64,000 nucleotides of DNA from CBDFHB01 sp965250115 (GCA_965250115.1 CBDFNJ010000002.1:1178001-1242000); one strand, 5' to 3'. Counted from the stretch's first letter, positions 1 through 10,064 are shown. The notes: generated by a model from the letters alone, not told the origin. A program made the numbers and translations.

Positions 1-153
1 GCGAATCTCTACCGGAGCTTTGCCTCGGCGCTTCTCGAGGGCAGCGAGGCCGACTGCCCCACGGTCAGAGACGGCGTGCGGGGGATGGCGTTCATCGAGG
101 CCACCGTCTCGAGCTCGAACGACAACGCGAAGTGGACTAGAATCCGCGCATGA
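1..153 (+). CDS. Gfo/Idh/MocA-family oxidoreductase, C-terminal end (partial)
   Basis: Frame 1 is open from the window edge to a TGA whose last base is 153. The 50 visible residues contain the stretch TVRDGVRGMAFIEATVSSS, which resembles the C-terminal end of NAD(P)-dependent sugar dehydrogenases of the Gfo/Idh/MocA type (a variable segment, then D-G-x-R, then a helix). Only the tail is present, so the cofactor fold cannot be checked. The stop overlaps the next start as ATGA, implying translational coupling to the sugar-phosphate isomerase downstream. This pairing is common in inositol or uncommon-sugar catabolism operons. The family call is moderate; the substrate is unknown. Confidence 0.6.
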   Translation, partial: ANLYRSFASALLEGSEADCPTVRDGVRGMAFIEATVSSSNDNAKWTRIRA

Positions 154-1151
154 CGAGACCGGTAACGATTTTCACGGGACAGTGGGCGGACCTCACGTGT
201 GAGGAAATGTGCAACCTGACGCATGAGCTCGGTTACGACGGCATCGAGCTCGCGTGCTGGGGGGATCACTTCGAGGTCGACAAGGCCTCGAGCGATTCCA
301 GCTATTGTGCGGACAAGCGGGACATCCTGGGGAAAAACGACCTCGAGGCGTTTGCGATCTCGACCCACCTCGTCGGGCAAGCGGTGTGTGACAACATCGA
401 CGAGCGACACAAGTCGATTCTCCCCGACTACATCTGGGGGGATGGAGACCCGGAGGGAGTGCGTCAGCGCGCCGCCGATGAAATGATCCGCACGGGACAG
501 GTTGCCAAAGACTTCGGCGTCGATACCGTCGTTGGGTTTACCGGAAGCGCGGTATGGCCTCTACTCTACGCGTTTCCACCGACGCCGCAAGAAATGATCG
601 ACGACGGCTTCGAGGATTTCGCCAGGCGTTGGACGCCGATCCTCGACGAGTACCGGAAGCTCGGGGTTCGTTTCGCGCTCGAGGTGCACCCGACCGAGAT
701 CGCATTCGACGTGGTCACCGCCGAGCGTGCGCTCGAGGCGGTCGGCCACCATGCGGCGTTCGGGTTCAATTTCGATCCGAGTCACTTCGGCTATCAAGGC
801 GTCGACTACATCGAGTTCATCCATCGATTCGCCGATCGAATCTGGAACGTTCACGTCAAGGACGTCGCGTGGCGCAAGACGGCCGGTCCGTCAGGAACGT
901 TCGGTGGTCACCTCGACTTTGGTGATCGGCGCCGTCACTGGGACTTCCGCTCGCCCGGCCGCGGCGATATCGACTTTCAAGCGATCATCCGTGCGCTGAA
1001 CACGATCAACTATCGAGGGCCGTTGTCGGTAGAGTGGGAAGACAACGGTATGGACCGCATCTACGGCGCTCGCGAAGCCTGTGAGTTCGTCAAGCGCGTC
1101 GATTTCGACTCGCCGTCGGGCGGCTCCTTCGACGACCCTTTTTCGAACTAA
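150..1151 (+). CDS. sugar phosphate isomerase/epimerase (TIM barrel, AP-endonuclease-2 fold)
   Basis: A 333-residue protein of the xylose-isomerase-like TIM-barrel superfamily. The pattern ELGYDGIELACWGDHFEVD near the N terminus, ALEVHPTEIAFD near residue 172, FGFNFDPSHFGYQG near 204, IWNVHVKDV near 230 and LSVEWEDNGMD near 293 supply the Glu, His, Asp and Glu metal ligands expected for this family. The ATG overlaps the stop of the upstream oxidoreductase, so the two are probably one operon. Such enzymes interconvert keto-sugars or inosose derivatives using a divalent metal; the real substrate cannot be read from sequence. The gene is intact and ends 29 bp before an IS6-like element, so anything that once followed in the operon may have been lost. 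Confidence 0.88.
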   Translation: MTRPVTIFTGQWADLTCEEMCNLTHELGYDGIELACWGDHFEVDKASSDSSYCADKRDILGKNDLEAFAISTHLVGQAVCDNIDERHKSILPDYIWGDGDPEGVRQRAADEMIRTGQVAKDFGVDTVVGFTGSAVWPLLYAFPPTPQEMIDDGFEDFARRWTPILDEYRKLGVRFALEVHPTEIAFDVVTAERALEAVGHHAAFGFNFDPSHFGYQGVDYIEFIHRFADRIWNVHVKDVAWRKTAGPSGTFGGHLDFGDRRRHWDFRSPGRGDIDFQAIIRALNTINYRGPLSVEWEDNGMDRIYGAREACEFVKRVDFDSPSGGSFDDPFSN

Positions 1152-1180
1152 ACGGGTACGGGTTTCTGAGCGCGACCGCC

Positions 1181-1978
1181 GGTACTGTCAAGTTCCGCGA
1201 GCAAGCCGGCCCCGCGGGAGCGACATCTCCGTTCAAGTCACACGGCGCACGTTAATGCATCCCAAGCGAAGAAAGCGCGACTTCGTAGCTCTCGATGATG
1301 ACGCGATTGCAACAAATGCCGTCCGACGCGGAAGAGGTTTTGGACGAGCCCGTGCACGGACAGAAATCGTTGCGCACGACCCGGAGATTTGAACCGTCCC
1401 ATTTGCCGCTCTCGTTGCCGCGTCGGCTCGTGGGAGACCTCGGCTCGGGTGTTCGCGTACTGGTCGGTGCAGTGTACGACGGACGGCATGACCTCGCGGC
1501 GAGCGGCGCTGTAGCTTCTCAGCTGGTCGGTGACCAGCCGCCTGGGCTCGCGGCCCTGCGATTTCAACAGCTTTCGGAAGAAGCGTTTAGCGGCTCTCCG
1601 ATCACGGCGAGACTGGACGAGAATGTCGAGCACGTCGCCATCCTGATCCACGGCACGCCAACGATATTGGCGGCGGCCTTGGATCGTGATGAAGACCTCG
1701 TCCAAGTACCATGTGTCACCGAGACAGCCCTGGCGACGCTTCAGCCGGCGACCGTATTCCGGACCGAACTTGATGCACCAAAGTCGGATCGCTTCATAGG
1801 ACACCGTGATGCCGCGCTGAGCGAGCATGTCTTCCACGTCTCGAAAGCTCACGCAGAATCGGTGGTAGAGCCAAATGGCATGACCGATGATTTCTGCTGG
1901 AATCGGTATCCACCGTAGCTCGGCGTGTCGCTTTTCATCGGCCAAGTTTGCCAGACACGGCCTCAACTTGACAGTACC
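1181..1978. mobile_element. IS6-like insertion sequence
   Basis: A 798-bp element. It is bounded by an inverted repeat: GGTACTGTCAAGTT reads inward at 1181, and its complement closes the element at 1965-1978. It holds one IS6-type DDE transposase on the minus strand. IS6 elements usually make 8-bp target duplications, but here the flanking octamers CGACCGCC (left) and GAGTGCAG (right) differ. The present flanks were therefore probably brought together by a deletion or recombination after insertion. Confidence 0.85.
1238..1966 (-). CDS. IS6-family transposase
   Basis: A 242-residue DDE transposase. An N-terminal HTH-like region (FRDVEDMLAQRGITVSYEAI) is followed by WYLDEVFITIQGRRQYRWRAVD, the first catalytic Asp in the DE[VT] context typical of IS6. 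RRLVTDQLRSY gives the second Asp, and the catalytic Glu lies in the region before MGRFKSPGRAQRFL. Length fits the family (about 230-240). The start is TTG at 1966, inside the terminal inverted repeat, which is plausible for this compact element. The frame is intact, so the element could still be active. Confidence 0.9.
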   Translation of the reverse strand: MRPCLANLADEKRHAELRWIPIPAEIIGHAIWLYHRFCVSFRDVEDMLAQRGITVSYEAIRLWCIKFGPEYGRRLKRRQGCLGDTWYLDEVFITIQGRRQYRWRAVDQDGDVLDILVQSRRDRRAAKRFFRKLLKSQGREPRRLVTDQLRSYSAARREVMPSVVHCTDQYANTRAEVSHEPTRQRERQMGRFKSPGRAQRFLSVHGLVQNLFRVGRHLLQSRHHRELRSRAFFAWDALTCAV

Positions 1979-2067
1979 GAGTGCAGATGTGTGGGTGGTT
2001 GAGCTGTGAGATCATCTGGCAAGAAATCTTGCCCGGGCAAGATTTCAGCAACAAATCGTTTCACGGA

Positions 2068-3324
2068 TCAACGACGCTCGCCGGTAGCGACGATTTCGTA
2101 GACGGTCTCGTTCTCGGTGCGGTGAACGACGTCGAAGCCGGGGTGGGCGTTCATGGCTTGCTCGATCCGTTCGGCGCGTGCGCGGAGGTAGAACTCCCGG
2201 TGAAGGATCACGTAGCGAAATTCGAGCGAGCGCAGGCGCCGGACGCTTTCGCCGTCCGGGAAGTGCTCCATCGAGTTGCGGATCGCGGTGAACACCGGCG
2301 GTACGAGGGTGCTGTGTCCGTTCGCGATCGGTTTGAAGTGTGACGTTGACCAATAGAGGTAGATCGAGTTCTTGTAGGGCTCCCAATCGAGGGGCATCTC
2401 GACGACGGGAGCGGGATCGGGTCGCGCGGCCAGCCACTCGTAAACGGGGGGGAGATCGGGGGCCGTCGTATAGGGGATGGGACCCGCGAAGGATTCAATG
2501 AGCGGGAACAGGACGAGAGTCGAGCCGAGTGTCACCCGGGTCGCTCCCCGGAACCGGTCGAGAATCCATGAAGTTGCCATCCCCGCGAGCACGGCGAGGG
2601 AGAGTATGACGAGAATAACGTAGCGAGGTGGCGCGCGCAGTCCGTTGATCCCCGGAAAGTAGGCATGAAGCCATCCATAGAGACCGTAGGCGGGTCCAAG
2701 GCTCGCCTAGGCGCCGAAGACGCCGATCAGCGCGTAGAGCCCCGCGCGCCGTGACGGGCGCGCAAGCGCCACGAGGCCCAGAACGAGGGCGAGAACTCCC
2801 GGGAAGAGCGATCGACCTCGCTCGGGCGGCTCGAGTCCGATGGCCCGATGGACGTGCGCGAGGTGGCTCAGGCGGTAGGCGTTGAACGTGAAGATGCTTC
2901 CCCCAACCGCGCCCGCCATTCCGGATCCCGTCAGGGCCGATACGAGGCGATACATGCCGTAGCCCGAAAGCGCGAGCGTCAGCAGCATCGCTACGTTCAG
3001 GGTCAAGACCGGATTGTTGAAGAGCCACTGCACTGGCGCGACGGGAATCGAGATCGCGAGCATCGGATCGGTGAGGGCGAGCGTTCCCGTCTCCGGGTAG
3101 AAGCGATTCGCGTCGAACAGGTGTAGCGGGTCGCGCGGCAGTTGGTGGGCCACCCATGCGATCGCCCACGTATCGAGAAGGGGATCTCCGATGTCTTTGA
3201 CGGCGTCGTCGAGATTCCACACGAGGGGATAGGTGAAGACGGTCGCGCCGAGCAAGAAGCCGACGAAGACCGCAATCTCGACGAGACGTCGTCTCGGGGA
3301 GCGCGCGCCGGAGTTCGAATTCAA
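2068..3324 (-). pseudogene. membrane glycosyltransferase-like protein, amber stop and internal deletion
   Basis: One reading frame runs from TTG at 3324 to a TGA at 2068, broken by an in-frame TAG at 2707-2709. Before the stop are hydrophobic segments (VFVGFLLGATVFTYPLVWNL, VLTLNVAMLLTLALSGYGMY). After it comes LHAYFPGINGLRAPPRYVIL, then a soluble C-terminal part ending normally in VIATGERR. This arrangement resembles bacterial YfhO/GT-C-like membrane proteins of roughly 550-650 residues, but the frame has room for only about 418. The jump from HLAHVHRAIGLE to a second membrane stretch suggests a segment was also deleted. Likely a decayed gene, not a sequencing artefact. The family call is by pattern only. 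Confidence 0.7.
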
Positions 3325-3473
3325 GTGTACCTGTCCGTCCGAGGCAGTGTACCTCGGAGCGCTTCCTGAGCGGGTGAGAGCTCAGAGGCTCGCACGAGGT
3401 GAACCACCGCGCTAGAATGGTGGCGCGAAATATGCCGATGCCAGACTAACTGGATATGACGGAAGGAAAAACA

Positions 3474-5401
3474 ATGCGGGCATGGATCCTTGGTCTGAGT
3501 GTTGCAGCGCTACTGTTCTCCTTGAACGTTCCTGGGGCTTGGAGCCAGGTTCCTCCTCCACCGGATGGACGTGAAGCTCTTTCCGATCAGTACTCCGGAC
3601 GCGCCTACTCGCCCTACGCTTCAAGGGGATTCCCGAGCCGAATGTTCTGGGGCGACACCCATTTGCACACGGCACTATCCATGGATGCCGGTGCCTTCGG
3701 AAATCGGCTGGGTCTCGACGAGGCCTATCGTTTCGCCCGGGGTGAAGAAGTCACCTCGGCGACGGGTCTGAAAGTGAAGCTTTCGCGGCCGCTCGATTTC
3801 CTCGTCGTCGCCGACCATTCGGACAACATGGGTTTCTTTCCAGATCTTTTCGAGGGCAAGTCTCACATTTTGAGGGACCCGACTGGCAAAGACTGGTACG
3901 ACCGGGTCATGGCGGGAGAGGGCGTCGGGGTGGCACTCGAGCTCATCGGCCTGTTCTCGCAGGGGCGGTTTCCGGAAGCGCTCATGTACGCGCCCGATTC
4001 CGCTCCCTACAAATCCGCTTGGACTGAAACGGTCGCTGCCGCGGAGGCCTACAATGACCCAGGCCGATTCACGGCCTTCATCGGTTACGAGTGGACGTCG
4101 CTCGTTCGCGGCAACAACATGCACCGCGTCGTCATCTATCGTGACGGGGGTGACCGGGGCGGCCAAATGGTTCCCTTTACGACGGTGGCACCGATGGGGA
4201 GTACGACCCGCGCGACCTCTGGGAGTGGCTCGCCAACTATGAGGAGAAGACCGGCGGCGACGTGCTGGCCATCGCCCACAACGGGAATCTCGCCAACGGC
4301 ATCATGTTCCCTCTGGACGCGCAGTACGACGGCTTGGCGCTCGACGACGAATATGTGACGAAACGAGCGAAGTGGGAGCCGCTTTACGAGGCCACGCAGA
4401 TCAAGGGCGACGGCGAAGCCCATCCGTTCCTGTCGCCCGACGACGAGTTCGCCGACTACGAGACCTGGGCCGTCGGCAACCTCGACGTTTCTGAGACGAA
4501 GACGGACGCGATGCTTGCGGGCGAATATGCTCGGGAAGCGCTGAAGCGCGGCCTTGTGATCGAGTCGCGACTCGGCGAAAACCCCTACAAGTTCGGCATG
4601 ATTGGCTCGACCGACTCACACACGTCGCTCGCGACGGCCCAAGAAGGCAATTTCTTCGGCAAACACGCAGGCTACGAGCCCAGTCCCAAGCGCATGACTC
4701 ACCCTTTCATGGTCACCGATAGCGGCACCATTTACGCCTGGCAGCAGGTGGCATCGGGGCTCGCGGCGGTTTGGGCGACTGAGAACACTCGCGAGGCGAT
4801 CTTCGACGCCATGGAGCGGAAGGAAGTCTTCGCGACGACGGGCTCGCGCATGGCGGTCCGCTTCTTCGGGGGCTGGCAGTTTACCGACCAGGATCTGAAC
4901 AGCCGCCAGCCCGCCTTTGCGGGCTATGAAAAAGGCGTGCCCATGGGAGGCGACCTGCCCGCGAGAACGAGTGGCGTGTCCGTTCCAACCTTCATGGTCT
5001 ATGCGTTGCGCGATCCGATAGGGGCGAATCTCGATCGCATCCAGATCGTCAAAGGCTGGCTCGTCGAGGTCGGCGCGACGCAGGAGACAGTCTACGACGT
5101 TGCCTGGTCCGGCGACCGCCGGGTTGGCGCCGATGGCAAACTGCCGCCGGGCGGCAATACCGTCGACGTGGCCAATGCCAACTGGACCAATACGATTGGC
5201 GCCCCGGAGCTCGGAGCCGTGTGGACGGATCCGGATTTCGACTCGGGTCAGAAGGCCGTCTATTACGCGTGCGTGATCGAGATCCCGACACCTCGCTGGT
5301 CGACCTATGACGCCTTCCGGTTCGGAATCCCTGTGCCGGAGGGAGCGCCGACCTCGACGCAGGAACGCGCCTATACGTCGCCCATCTGGTTCACGCCCTA
5401 A
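3474..5401 (+). CDS. exported DUF3604 protein (one-base frameshift near 4190)
   Basis: The start ATG at 3474 is preceded by GGAAGGA at a good distance and opens a signal peptide (MRAWILGLSVAALLFSLN). An upstream ATG at 3456 is in frame but has no ribosome site. The PHP-like metal motifs WGDTHLHTALSMDAG and DFLVVADHSDNMG, and later LAIAHNGNLANG and GSTDSHTSL, are typical of DUF3604, a family of about 640 residues. The frame breaks near 4190: reading resumes one base off as YDPRDLWEWLANYEEKTGGD and continues normally to a TAA at 5401. Restoring one G in the GGGG run would give a continuous 642-codon protein. Either a recent mutation or an assembly error. Function of the family is not established; metal-dependent hydrolase is a guess. 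Confidence 0.85.
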
Positions 5402-5412
5402 TAAGGTCGCGC

Positions 5413-6954
5413 TCAGATACGGCCGCTTCGGCCGCGGGGCTCGAGCAGAACGTCCGCCAGCACGAGGGCTTCCGCGACCTCCATTGCGGATGGACCCCGC
5501 GCTGTCATGGCGCGAGCGGCGGAAGCTCGCTGTCGGCGGGCTGCCTTCGGGACCGCCGGGACGCGTGGCTTTTTTGCCTCTCCCACGGAGTCGTAGAGGG
5601 CAGCCCGGATCTGGACCGCGGAGTCAGGAGACTCGAGACTCGCGGCGATGGCGCCGGCGACGAGGGCGCGGGCGGATCGGGCAGCTCTTTCGCCCGAGAG
5701 CAGCGAGGCTTTCGCATCGTTCGCGGCGTTCTCTTCGGCCTGCCAGTCGGCGAGTCCGGAAACGTCGGCGAGTCGTTTGAAACCCAGAGCCTCGAGCTCG
5801 ACACGATAGAGCTCCTCGACGAGCGCGAGCGCGGTGTGGAAGATGGGCGCCGTCGGCACAGAACCGACTGCTCCCTGGAAAGCGAAGGATTGCGGATTCC
5901 CATGGCGCTCGTCCCAACGGCTGACGAAGGTGTTGGCTTCCGTCGTGAAACCCATGGCGGTGAGCCACTCGGCGGTGAGGTGTACCCGAGCGTGAGCGGG
6001 GGCGTCAGCGTGCACGGTATTGTCGCGGTTGAGGTAGATGGTCGTCACACGGGACGGTGCCTCGGGCTGTTCGTACAAATCCATCAGGGCGGCGAGATAG
6101 CTCGGACCCAACAGGAGAGCTCCGGTGAAGTCGCCTAGGAGTCGGGCGATCCAGGACGCGAAGAGAACGCGCGTCAGGGCGGCCGGGTCGGACCCGACAC
6201 TTCCCTCCACGCCGAGTTCGAGCTTTTCGTGGATCTCTTCATAGAGCGTCGGGGCCGCTTCCGTCAGATAACGAGCGATCTCGTGGGGAAAGAGGGACCA
6301 GTGTAAGGCGCCCACGGTGACCGAGCTCGACACGAAGAGCATCGAAGAGGCGAAGGGCGACCTTCTCAGGCCGTCGTCCAGTGTCGGATCCCAGACGAGG
6401 GCGACGGGAGGCGCTACCTCGATTGGGAGCCTCTGCGCCTCGGCGAAGGAGCGAAACGGCGCGTAGAATTCGTCCACGAGTCGGTCCGCGACGAGTCGGG
6501 GCCGCACGGCCTCGGGGCGTCTCCTGAGACTCGTAACCTCCCGGGCGGTACGCCAGGCACGCTGGAAGAAGGACACAAACGCCTGGGCGTCGTCGACGGC
6601 GGGGAGAGGGTTCTCCCCGGCGAGCGCTTCGCGAAGCCTCGCGGCTTCTCCACGAAAGGCCTGCTCCATCAGAAACTCGACCTGCGCGCGGACTTTCTCG
6701 TCGAGCTGCGGCAAGCCCGCTTCGATCTCCCTTTCGAGCCGGTCGAGTTGCTTCGCCATTCCCCGAGCCTGGGGAAAGGGCTCGGGGGCCTCACGGGGGA
6801 GCAACGGTGGGGGAACGTGGTGAGGCTCCGCCCGCGTCGTTGCCTTCGGTACGGGCGGAGGACGACGTGCTTTCGACTTCTTGGCAGCCCTCGCGAGCTG
6901 GCTGAGAAGCCACCAGACCGCCAGGGCAAAATAGAAGATGGTTTCCGGTTCCAC
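5413..6954 (-). CDS. membrane-anchored protein of unknown function
   Basis: 513 residues, not recognised. A single N-terminal membrane segment (FYFALAVWWLLSQL) is followed by a basic, Pro-rich linker and then a long helical, charged body with few Cys residues. A segment SLFPHEIARYLTEAAP has an H-E pair but not the HExxH zinc-protease signature. The C terminus is Ala/Arg-rich. It lies 161 bp downstream of floA on the same strand and may be cotranscribed with the NfeD-flotillin genes, which would suit a role at the membrane. It converges with the DUF3604 gene, with 11 bp between the stops. Confidence 0.65.
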   Translation of the reverse strand: MEPETIFYFALAVWWLLSQLARAAKKSKARRPPPVPKATTRAEPHHVPPPLLPREAPEPFPQARGMAKQLDRLEREIEAGLPQLDEKVRAQVEFLMEQAFRGEAARLREALAGENPLPAVDDAQAFVSFFQRAWRTAREVTSLRRRPEAVRPRLVADRLVDEFYAPFRSFAEAQRLPIEVAPPVALVWDPTLDDGLRRSPFASSMLFVSSSVTVGALHWSLFPHEIARYLTEAAPTLYEEIHEKLELGVEGSVGSDPAALTRVLFASWIARLLGDFTGALLLGPSYLAALMDLYEQPEAPSRVTTIYLNRDNTVHADAPAHARVHLTAEWLTAMGFTTEANTFVSRWDERHGNPQSFAFQGAVGSVPTAPIFHTALALVEELYRVELEALGFKRLADVSGLADWQAEENAANDAKASLLSGERAARSARALVAGAIAASLESPDSAVQIRAALYDSVGEAKKPRVPAVPKAARRQRASAARAMTARGPSAMEVAEALVLADVLLEPRGRSGRI

Positions 6955-7115
6955 GGAGCTACCTTCTGAGAGACGGTCTTCGCCGTTTCTTCGAGCCCCG
7001 CCGGGACTTCGGCGGCGCGAGCGCGAGCGCGAGCACGAGTCGCTCTCTCAGCCGCTCGGGCTTTGCGAGCACCCGAGCGAGAAAGGCGGACTCCTCGTCC
7101 CCGCGAGTGCCTTTC

Positions 7116-8099
7116 TTACTCGTTGCCGTCACCGGGCTCGTCGTCGGGCGTCGTCGTTCGCGAGATCGAGTCGCGCATCTTGGTGTCGGCGGCGACGTTT
7201 TGTATGTTGTAGTAGTCCATCACGCCGAGCTTCCCTTCGCGGAATGCATGCGCCATCGCCAGGGGCACTTCGGCCTCCGCTTCGACGACCTTCGCCCGCA
7301 TTTCGGATACTCGGGCCTTCATCTCCTGCTCCTGGGCCACGGCCATCGCGCGGCGGCTCTCCGCCTTCGCCTGTGCGATCTGTTTATCAGCCTCGGCTTG
7401 CTCCGTCTGTAGCTTGGCGCCGATGTTCGCGCCAACGTCGACGTCGGCGATATCGATCGAGAGGATCTCGAAAGCGGTCCCCGCGTCGAGGCCCTTCGCC
7501 AGGACGGTCTTTGAAATGGTGTCGGGGTTCTCGAGCACCTTCTTGTGGGTTTCGGAAGACCCGATGGTCGAGACGACCCCCTCACCGACGCGTGCGACGA
7601 TGGTCTCCTCGCCCGCGCCACCGACGAGTCGATCGATGTCCGCCCGCACCGTAACGCGACTCTGCGCGATGAGCTGGATGCCGTCCTTGGCAACCGCGGC
7701 CACTTTCGGCGTCGTAATCACTTTGGGATTGACACTCATCTGCACGGCCTCGAGGACGTTCCTGCCCGCCAGGTCGATCGCGGCGGCGCGCTCGAAGGGG
7801 AGCGAGATGTTGGCTTTGTCCGCGGAGATGAGTGCGTTGACGACTCGTTCGACGTTTCCACCCGCCAGGTAGTGCGCTTCGAGCTGGTCCACGCTGATAC
7901 TCAGGCCAGCTTTGACAGCGCTGATGCGGGGTTTGACGATGAGGGATGGAGTTACACGTCGCAGTCTCATCGCGATGAGCGTGAAGATTTTCACAGAGGC
8001 GCCCGAAGAAAGAGCCGCCATCCACAGACCCAGCGGGACGAAATAGAGAATGAACACCGAGATTATGAAGAACAGAAAGGCGATGGCGAAAAGACCCAT
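7116..8099 (-). CDS. floA: flotillin-like protein FloA
   Basis: 327 residues with an N-terminal hydrophobic hairpin (FAIAFLFFIISVFILYFVPLG) and the FloA/YqfA signature throughout: ISVDQLEAHYLAGGNVERVV, PKVAAVAKDGIQLIAQSRVT, GAEETIVARVGEGVVSTIG-type residues, then a coiled-coil of Ala/Glu/Lys repeats (AEADKQIAQAKAESRRAMA) and a C-terminal MDYYNIQN. Length matches the family (about 330). The ATG at 8099 is preceded by a perfect AAGGAGGT. FloA forms membrane-associated assemblies that organise functional membrane microdomains. It follows two nfeD genes on the same strand, the classic partnership. Confidence 0.95.
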   Translation of the reverse strand: MGLFAIAFLFFIISVFILYFVPLGLWMAALSSGASVKIFTLIAMRLRRVTPSLIVKPRISAVKAGLSISVDQLEAHYLAGGNVERVVNALISADKANISLPFERAAAIDLAGRNVLEAVQMSVNPKVITTPKVAAVAKDGIQLIAQSRVTVRADIDRLVGGAGEETIVARVGEGVVSTIGSSETHKKVLENPDTISKTVLAKGLDAGTAFEILSIDIADVDVGANIGAKLQTEQAEADKQIAQAKAESRRAMAVAQEQEMKARVSEMRAKVVEAEAEVPLAMAHAFREGKLGVMDYYNIQNVAADTKMRDSISRTTTPDDEPGDGNE

Positions 8100-8133
8100 G
8101 AGTGAACCTCCTTAGTAGGCTTCTTGGACTTGC

Positions 8134-8613
8134 TTATGTGGGCTCCGATGGTGCGATCTCGACCACCACGCGGGAGCCGCGGACTTCCGTGACGACGACT
8201 TTGGAGTCGGCGTCGATGAACTCTCCTTCGGTCACGACGCTCTGCCTGAGCTCGCCGAATTGAGCGATTCCTGACGGCCGCAGAGCCGACTCCGTCATCC
8301 CAACTTGCCCCTCCGTCACCATCGGGTCGGCGGAACGCGCTTTGCCGAGTGACGACGAGTGTACGACGTCCTTGCCGAAAGGACTCTTGGGGATCCAGAC
8401 CAACACGGCCGTCGTCGAAGCGAGGACGAGCACGACCGCGAGCGTACCGTAGCCGGCACCGAAGTAGTGATAGGCGAAGTAGCACCCCGCGATCAAACAG
8501 ACGAGGCCTCCGATGCCCGCGACGCCAAAGCCGGGAATGACGAAGGCCTCGACGGCTATGAGCAAGTAACCGGCGACGAGAAGCGCTACCACGGTGACGG
8601 CGGGGTCGCTCAC
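8134..8613 (-). CDS. short NfeD-like membrane protein
   Basis: A 159-residue protein starting at GTG 8613, which overlaps the stop of the long nfeD as GTGA; longer upstream starts would overlap that gene needlessly. It has membrane segments VTVVALLVAGYLLIAVEAFV, GIGGLVCLIAGCYFAYHYF and TLAVVLVLASTTAVLVWI with the family motif EAFVIPGFGVAGIGG. A C-terminal OB-like beta domain (TEGQVGMTESALRPSGIAQF, then VVTEVRGSRVVVE) is the part known from NfeD proteins. It lacks the ClpP-class protease domain. It likely works with FloA encoded 34 bp downstream. Confidence 0.9.
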   Translation of the reverse strand: MSDPAVTVVALLVAGYLLIAVEAFVIPGFGVAGIGGLVCLIAGCYFAYHYFGAGYGTLAVVLVLASTTAVLVWIPKSPFGKDVVHSSSLGKARSADPMVTEGQVGMTESALRPSGIAQFGELRQSVVTEGEFIDADSKVVVTEVRGSRVVVEIAPSEPT

Positions 8614-10064
8614 GCTGTCTCTTTCGTCTGCTGGCGTACGACGGCCGTTCCCGACCGCCACTGCACGATCTTCACCGTTTCGCCCGAGGCGATGTAATCA
8701 CCTTCCGACACGGCGTCGATGCGCTTTGAGTCCACTTTGATCTTACCCGCGGGTCGCAAGTCGGTGATGGCTTCCGCGATGGTTCCCAACGGAAAGCTCG
8801 TGGCTTCGGACGCGTCGTGAGAGGTAAAGCCGGCCTCGACCGCCAAGGACTCACCGAGCACGAATCGCCGTGTCGCGCCCGTCGCGGGCAGAATTCGGAT
8901 CAGAAGATAACCTATAACCGCGGCCAAGATGATCGACGTCGCGAGAGTCATGAGTGCCCGATTGACGAAACCGAGGTCCCACGACACCCGGAGGTCGAGC
9001 GCCAGGAGCGACAGAACGACGGAGACCGACATCAGGGCGATGCCGCTGACACCCGCGATCCCGAAGCCTGGAACCACGAGCAGCTCCAGGAGGATCAGCG
9101 CCGCTCCGAGAGCGAAGAGAAGCAGCTCCTCCCATCCCGCGAGCTGCGCCACGTGATGGCCGAAGAAGAATACGAAGAGGGACCCGAGCCCGACACTTCC
9201 TGGAATACCCCAGCCGGGCTGGTAGAGCTCGATCATGATCCCGAGAAAGCCGAGGCTGAGAAGAAGCGACGTCACCGTCGGCTCGGAGACCGCGCGGGCC
9301 AGAAGCTCGGCCCAATTGGGCTCGGTGTCTCGGACTTCGGCTCCCGACAGACCGAGGACCTCGAGCGCGGTCTCCAGATTCGAAGCCTCGTGGTCGGCGA
9401 TGCCGAGCTTCACGGCTTCCTCCGTGGTGAGCGTCAGCACCTTCCCCTTTTCGATGACGCCCTCGATCTCGACGTCGCGGTCCACCATGGCCTCGGCGAC
9501 GTCGCCCCGGCGTCCGCGCTTCTCCGCGGTCGTACGCATCTCGGTGCGCATGTAGGACATGAACTTTTCGTCAGCGGCTTCGGGCTCCTCGGTAGCGCCA
9601 CCTGTAATCGGGGTCGCCGCTCCGATCGAGCCGCCGGGCGCCATGACGATGTGCTCGCAAGCAAGTGAGATCAGAGCTCCTGCCGAGATGGCGCGCGGGT
9701 GAATGAAGGCAACCGTGCGTACGGGTGCGTCGATCAAGGCGTCGCGGATGAGCACCGCGGCGTCTACTCGGCCACCGAAGGTGTCGATGTCGAGCAACAC
9801 GATGGCCCCCTCACCGGCCGTCGCCTCTTCGATAATGCGAGAGACGAAGGGAGCGATGCCGAGATCGATCGTGCCTTCGATGGGAATACGAAAAACGACG
9901 GCTGCGTGCGGGGGCTCCTCGGAGCCGTCCTTCTCGACGGGCGCTGGTTGGGTTACACCCGCTGTCGAGTTGGACTCACCTTGGAGCCCCCCTGCAGGCT
10001 CGGCACGTAACGAGAGCGACGCCACGCCTGCAAACAGAAACGCGAGCCAGATTTGTTTCGCCAT
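8610..10064 (-). CDS. nfeD: NfeD: ClpP-class membrane serine protease
   Basis: 484 residues. A signal peptide (about residues 1-21) is followed by a ClpP/crotonase-like protease domain (about 50-250). PRAISAGALIS contains the nucleophile Ser127, GGSIGAATPI shapes the oxyanion region, and the Lys of EKFMSYMRTEMR (Lys167) is the expected catalytic base. Four or five membrane helices then follow, with the NfeD motif ELLVVPGFGIAGVSG, ending in an OB-like domain. The family includes STOMATIN/flotillin-associated proteases that cut near membranes. It is first in an apparent nfeD-nfeD-floA operon, and overlaps the next gene by four bases. Confidence 0.95.
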   Translation of the reverse strand: MAKQIWLAFLFAGVASLSLRAEPAGGLQGESNSTAGVTQPAPVEKDGSEEPPHAAVVFRIPIEGTIDLGIAPFVSRIIEEATAGEGAIVLLDIDTFGGRVDAAVLIRDALIDAPVRTVAFIHPRAISAGALISLACEHIVMAPGGSIGAATPITGGATEEPEAADEKFMSYMRTEMRTTAEKRGRRGDVAEAMVDRDVEIEGVIEKGKVLTLTTEEAVKLGIADHEASNLETALEVLGLSGAEVRDTEPNWAELLARAVSEPTVTSLLLSLGFLGIMIELYQPGWGIPGSVGLGSLFVFFFGHHVAQLAGWEELLLFALGAALILLELLVVPGFGIAGVSGIALMSVSVVLSLLALDLRVSWDLGFVNRALMTLATSIILAAVIGYLLIRILPATGATRRFVLGESLAVEAGFTSHDASEATSFPLGTIAEAITDLRPAGKIKVDSKRIDAVSEGDYIASGETVKIVQWRSGTAVVRQQTKETA

